9,290 nucleotides of DNA. Origin: Acholeplasmatales bacterium (GTDB taxonomy: Bacteria > Bacillota_I > Bacilli_A > Izemoplasmatales > Hujiaoplasmataceae). A model generated the notes under the pieces. It was not told where the DNA came from, ran no database searches, and saw only the letters and a program-made list of their open reading frames with translations. Where the stretch lies: NCBI GenBank assembly GCA_003477305.1, contig DMTN01000057.1:8870-18159 (forward strand). Reading direction: 5' to 3'. The position numbers and the translations under genes were made by a program. Positions 6,224 through 9,290 of this stretch are shown one piece after another; the stretch's first letter is position 1, and every line of letters starts with the position of its first letter.

Positions 6224-6811
6224 GTGAAAACGATCATCGTCGCCACAAAAAACAAAGGCAAGATCGATGAATACCGGGTCCTGTTCGCTCCCTACGGCTA
6301 TCGGATCGAATCGCTCCTGGACTATCCCGCCATTCCCGACGTCGAAGAAACCGGAACGACATTTGCGGAAAACGCCCTGCTCAAGGCCAAAGCGGTATCC
6401 GAGCGACTCGGTGGAATCGCCGTCGCTGACGATTCCGGTCTCGAGGTTTCAGCCCTCGGCGGCGCCCCCGGCGTCCATTCGCAGCGGTATTCCGACGAAG
6501 GCACCGCGGCCGCCAACAACGCCAAGCTGCTCAAGGCGCTCGCGGGCGTCGACTCACGCGAAGCCCGGTTCGTCTGTACGATCGTTGTCCTCCGTCCCGA
6601 CGGGACCCATCGGTTCTATCAGGGTGCGCTCAACGGTCTCATCGCCCGAGTGCCGCGCGGAACCGAAGGGTTCGGATTCGATCCGCTGTTTTTCCTTCCG
6701 GAGCGCGGATGCACCGTCGCCGAACTCGACATGACCGAAAAAAACCGGCTCAGCCATCGCGGCCGCGCCTTTCTTGCGATGATCGCCGATCGGGATTGGT
6801 GGAGTCGATGA
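6224..6811 (+). CDS. rdgB: XTP/dITP diphosphatase (RdgB/HAM1 family)
   Basis: This enzyme hydrolyses XTP, ITP and dITP to monophosphate and pyrophosphate, removing deaminated purines from the nucleotide pool. The 195 residues fit the family (about 197). Motifs seen are ATKNKGK (7-13), ETGTTFAENALLKA (42-55), ADDSGLEV with the metal/catalytic aspartates (68-75), GAPGVHSQRYS (80-90), GFGFDPLF (149-156) and EKNRLSHRGRA (172-182). Start choice: GTG 6224 gives the canonical KTIIVATKN beginning, and GGAG (6212-6215) within AAAGGGGGAG is 8 nt upstream. ATG 6191 would add 11 residues not typical of the family and lies at the predicted transcription start. It is the first gene of a three-gene unit, and its stop overlaps the next start (ATGA). 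The pair corresponds to ysnA-ysnB of Bacillus. Confidence 0.96.
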   Translation: MKTIIVATKNKGKIDEYRVLFAPYGYRIESLLDYPAIPDVEETGTTFAENALLKAKAVSERLGGIAVADDSGLEVSALGGAPGVHSQRYSDEGTAAANNAKLLKALAGVDSREARFVCTIVVLRPDGTHRFYQGALNGLIARVPRGTEGFGFDPLFFLPERGCTVAELDMTEKNRLSHRGRAFLAMIADRDWWSR

Positions 6812-7332
6812 AGATCGTCGTCTTTTCCGACAACCACCGCGATCGCGAAGTCGTGGGACGCATCCTGCTGTTGAATCCCGACGCCGACCGGATTCTTTCG
6901 CTCGGAGATTCCGAAATGCGCGAAGACGAACTTTCCGCCCTCGGCATCTACGGCGTCAAGGGCAATTATCCGTTCGAACCGGATTTCCCGGACGAACTGA
7001 CGACGGTATTCGAAGGATGGAAGACGTTCATCGCCCACGGTCATCGCTACGGCGTCAAGAACGGTCTGTACTGGCTGTCCGAGCGCGCCCGGGCGGAGGA
7101 ATGCGACATGGCCTTGTTCGGCCACACGCACACTCCCTTCCTCGAAGAACGCGACGGCATCGTCTTTCTCAATCCCGGCTCCGCCGCGCGACCGCGGAGC
7201 GGTTCCGGCGGGACCTACGCCGTCATCGAAGCTTCGGAATCGGAACTGAAAATCGCGATTCGCGACGTCGATGCGAACAAAGCGCTTCATACCCTGTCCA
7301 AACGCAAGGGCAGAACCCCGTCATGGAGGTGA
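6808..7332 (+). CDS. YsnB/YfcE/MJ0936-type metallophosphoesterase
   Basis: The protein is a 174-residue calcineurin-like phosphoesterase. The two-metal site is visible: DNH (D8, H10), GD (D34), GN (N53), the HGH motif (H77, H79) and GHTH (H106, H108), followed by LNPGSAARPRSG, the closing loop typical of the YfcE/MJ0936 group. Characterised relatives hydrolyse phosphodiesters such as bis-p-nitrophenyl phosphate, and the physiological substrate is unknown. After GN the usual Asp is replaced (GNYP instead of GNCD or GNND). A basic C-terminal tail (165-174) extends past the domain. ATG 6808 overlaps the rdgB stop in an ATGA arrangement with GGTGGAG (6798-6804) just upstream. GTG 6799 is a possible in-frame alternative adding three residues. 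The Bacillus ysnA-ysnB pairing supports the identity. Confidence 0.92.
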   Translation: MKIVVFSDNHRDREVVGRILLLNPDADRILSLGDSEMREDELSALGIYGVKGNYPFEPDFPDELTTVFEGWKTFIAHGHRYGVKNGLYWLSERARAEECDMALFGHTHTPFLEERDGIVFLNPGSAARPRSGSGGTYAVIEASESELKIAIRDVDANKALHTLSKRKGRTPSWR

Positions 7333-7334
7333 TC
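7325..7334 (+). promoter_or_regulatory. near-perfect Shine-Dalgarno site overlapping the ysnB stop codon
   Basis: GGAGGTGATC can pair over all ten bases with the usual 3' end of bacterial 16S rRNA, and GGAGG sits 7 nt before ATG 7337. It contains the TGA stop (7330-7332) of the preceding gene, so ribosomes ending there are positioned to restart. It fixes the start of the next gene and predicts efficient, coupled translation. Confidence 0.85.
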
Positions 7335-7336
7335 CG

Positions 7337-9290
7337 ATGGACTTCGATGTCAGTTTGAAAGAACTTCAAGCCTTCCCGAAGAACGCCGAACTCGCGGCGA
7401 AACTGCTTGTCCTCCAGGATGAGACGACGAAAGCGGGCGACGCTGACGCCTTCCTCAAGACGACGACGCTTTTGACCGACACGTATCTTTACATGCAGGA
7501 GACCGACGAAGCGGTCGCGATGCTTTCCGCCGTCCTCCGTGACAACGCCTTCGAAGACTACAAGACGATCGTCGCGATCGTCGACAAGTTGGTCCAACTT
7601 CTCCTCAAAACCGAGGATTTCGCCCAGCTTGAAACGGTTCTCGAGTACCGCTCGCGATTCGTCGCGAATGTTCCATCACAGGCGATGATGCAACAATTTT
7701 ACCTCTCGGTCTGTTACGAAGGCCTCCGGAAGTACGATCTCGCGATCAAGTCGCTGGTCCAGGTCGCCGACAACATCTCAAGCGCCAACCTCGTCTCGAA
7801 GTACCTGAAACTGGCGATGCTGTATTTGCGAACGCAGGATCTCGGCGCCGCCAAGAACGCCTACGATCACGCCGCCGTCTTCGACAAGGCGAAGAAAAAC
7901 GAGATGTTCTATCTCGTCGAGTCCGACATTCTGTTCGCCGAAGGCAGAACCCTGAACGCGCTCAAGGCGTACCAGGACTTCTTCCTGCGTTCGAAATCGA
8001 AGATCCGCTATCTCGACCGTTACATCACGATCAACGCCCGCCTCGGCAACTACGAGGAAGCATGGCGTTTTTACAAGGAATATGAAAAGAAGGCGTCCAC
8101 CAACGTCTCGAAAATCTACCGTCTCGAACTCTTCGAGGCGGGTCTCGCCGTGGCGGAGGCGCTCCGCAAATACGAAGACGCCGCCCTCATCCAGGAGAAG
8201 ATCCTGCAGCTCGCGGAGAAAGAACCGGAAATCATCGATTCCTTCGACGGCGTCAAAGCCCTGCTCGAAGCCGCGAACCGGATTCCCGCCGAGAACGATC
8301 GCCGCGACGTCGTGCTCGAGACGTTCCGGAGCCTGTTCAAGGTCGCGGAACTGCCGAAACTGATGTTCGTCAGTCCCGCCCCCGACGGCGTGCTCGTCGA
8401 AACCTTCACGAAAGGGCTTCTGATGGACCGGACGATCGCGTCCGCCGACCTTCTGAACACGGCCGTCGGCGCCGTGATCGACGCCGACCGCGATTATCTG
8501 TTGCTCATGCAAAACGACTTCGGCGAAATCGCCGACCACGTCGAGAACCGTCCGTTCAAGGATGGTCCGCACAAGTATCTGATCGGTCTCAAGGTGCGCG
8601 CGATCGGCACGACCGCCGGGTTCATCGTCGTCTATCTCGACCGCGACCGCCATTTCGATTACGTGTCGAAACTGCTCGTCACGGTCCGTCTGATCCTGGA
8701 AAGCAAGTTCGACGTCGCACGGCTCCGTGCCAGCGACGCCGCGCGCCTGTTGACCGCGGATCACGTCTTCGCGGCATCGCGGACCGGCGTCTTCCGGATC
8801 GAAACCGGCTATTTGTTTTTGGTCGACGATCGCGCCAAGGCGCTGCTGGAGACCGACCGGTCGTTTCTTCCGTTCGAGGAGTTCCAGGCGCGGATGGGTG
8901 AGAAGAAACTCTATGTCGACGACTTTGTCGGGAAACGCTCGATCGATTTCACCATCACCGGTTTCGCGGGACGACAGATGCATTGGCGCACGACCGTCTG
9001 GCAGGATGAGGCCGCGATCCATTTCGCCGCCGCCGACATGCGCACCGATCTCGAACAGTCCGCCGAAACCGCCCGTCAGGCGGGCGCGTCGTATTTCCAT
9101 GAACTCGGGTCGATGCATGCCCTCGGCGCCGTCCTCAAGGCCGTCGACAGCCAGTGCGCGCTCGGACGCTGGACCGTCGGCGGATTGTCCGCCGCCACCC
9201 AGGAAGACTGGTTCGACGGATCCGCGCGGCTCATCCGCATTCTCCGCAGCACGGCGGGAACCCACCTCAAGGGACTCTTTCAAGGGGAGG
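7337..9290 (+). CDS. Large multidomain protein: TPR-like repeats, GAF-like, PAS-like and degenerate GGDEF-like start (3' end outside window)
   Basis: The frame stays open from ATG 7337 to the window end, giving 651 visible residues. Residues 35-300 are helical TPR-like repeats (pairs such as FYLSVCYEGLRKYDLAIKSL, and LGNYEEAWRFYKEYEKK). Residues about 325-460 look GAF-like (AVGAVIDADRDYLLLMQND, then KYLIGLKVRAIGTTAGFIVVYLDRD). Residues about 470-575 look PAS-like (FAASRTGVFRIETGYLFLVDD, ending TTVWQDEAAIHFAAADM). From about 585 the pattern HELGSMHALGAVLKAV to LKGLFQGE resembles the first half of a GGDEF domain without its usual metal-binding residues. These assignments come from pattern, not alignment. 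No signal peptide or membrane helix is visible, so it is probably cytosolic. I infer a signalling or scaffold protein, and an EAL domain could follow beyond the window. It is third in the rdgB-ysnB operon with a 4-nt gap and a strong ribosome-binding site. Confidence 0.88.
   Translation, partial: MDFDVSLKELQAFPKNAELAAKLLVLQDETTKAGDADAFLKTTTLLTDTYLYMQETDEAVAMLSAVLRDNAFEDYKTIVAIVDKLVQLLLKTEDFAQLETVLEYRSRFVANVPSQAMMQQFYLSVCYEGLRKYDLAIKSLVQVADNISSANLVSKYLKLAMLYLRTQDLGAAKNAYDHAAVFDKAKKNEMFYLVESDILFAEGRTLNALKAYQDFFLRSKSKIRYLDRYITINARLGNYEEAWRFYKEYEKKASTNVSKIYRLELFEAGLAVAEALRKYEDAALIQEKILQLAEKEPEIIDSFDGVKALLEAANRIPAENDRRDVVLETFRSLFKVAELPKLMFVSPAPDGVLVETFTKGLLMDRTIASADLLNTAVGAVIDADRDYLLLMQNDFGEIADHVENRPFKDGPHKYLIGLKVRAIGTTAGFIVVYLDRDRHFDYVSKLLVTVRLILESKFDVARLRASDAARLLTADHVFAASRTGVFRIETGYLFLVDDRAKALLETDRSFLPFEEFQARMGEKKLYVDDFVGKRSIDFTITGFAGRQMHWRTTVWQDEAAIHFAAADMRTDLEQSAETARQAGASYFHELGSMHALGAVLKAVDSQCALGRWTVGGLSAATQEDWFDGSARLIRILRSTAGTHLKGLFQGE

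Noticed and set aside
7778..9283. 501-residue open frame on the minus strand opposite the TPR/PAS-like gene
   Set aside because: Same codon-bias mirror effect, rich in Asp, Glu, Phe, Val and Arg with no recognisable domain. The plus-strand frame has a near-perfect ribosome-binding site, operon context and domain-like patterns.

Overview
This window looks like core chromosome of a Gram-positive-type bacterium (Bacillota or a related Mycoplasmatota/Bacilli lineage). Four things point there. Ribosome-binding sites match GGAGGTGATC closely, and there are SigA-type promoters with clean TATAAT boxes. The gene order rluB-like / cmk / rpsA-like / der / hup is familiar from that group, as is the neighbouring pair rdgB (ysnA) / ysnB. 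The potassium-channel regulator is of the KtrA type. Coding DNA is GC-rich with C-dominated third codon positions (GTC, ATC, CTC, GAC), while promoters and leaders are AT-rich. TGA is used as a stop (after rluB, ktrA, rdgB and ysnB) and tryptophan is TGG, so this is not a mycoplasma UGA=Trp code. The exact taxon cannot be settled from the window.

Layout. Bases 1-3773 are a plus-strand information-processing block: the 3' end of an rRNA pseudouridine synthase, cytidylate kinase (own extended -10 promoter), a five-repeat S1 RNA-binding protein overlapping cmk by 8 nt, and the double GTPase Der 37 nt further on. A promoter then drives the HU gene (3877-4149). A bidirectional terminator follows, and a convergent minus-strand gene for a CPBP/CAAX-type membrane protease that carries an extracytoplasmic beta-rich domain (4201-5307). 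The protease gene and ktrA (5455-6120) are divergent and share a 147-bp promoter region. ktrA is monocistronic, with a terminator directly after its stop. Last comes a tightly coupled operon from an extended -10 promoter: rdgB (XTP/dITP diphosphatase), ysnB-like metallophosphoesterase (4-nt ATGA overlap), and a large multidomain protein (4-nt gap, near-perfect Shine-Dalgarno) that runs off the window end.

How the genes work together. The first half serves nucleotide supply (CMK), rRNA modification, translation (S1) and 50S assembly (Der), plus nucleoid packaging (HU). The second half has membrane and ion homeostasis (KtrA, protease), nucleotide-pool cleaning (RdgB), a small phosphodiesterase, and what I infer to be a signalling protein: TPR-like repeats, a GAF-like and a PAS-like segment, and the start of a degenerate GGDEF-like domain. 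Most of the window is ordinary housekeeping. The least familiar items are this large protein and the domain arrangement of the membrane protease. No tRNA, rRNA, CRISPR array, insertion sequence or phage gene is visible, and no gap between genes exceeds 150 bp.
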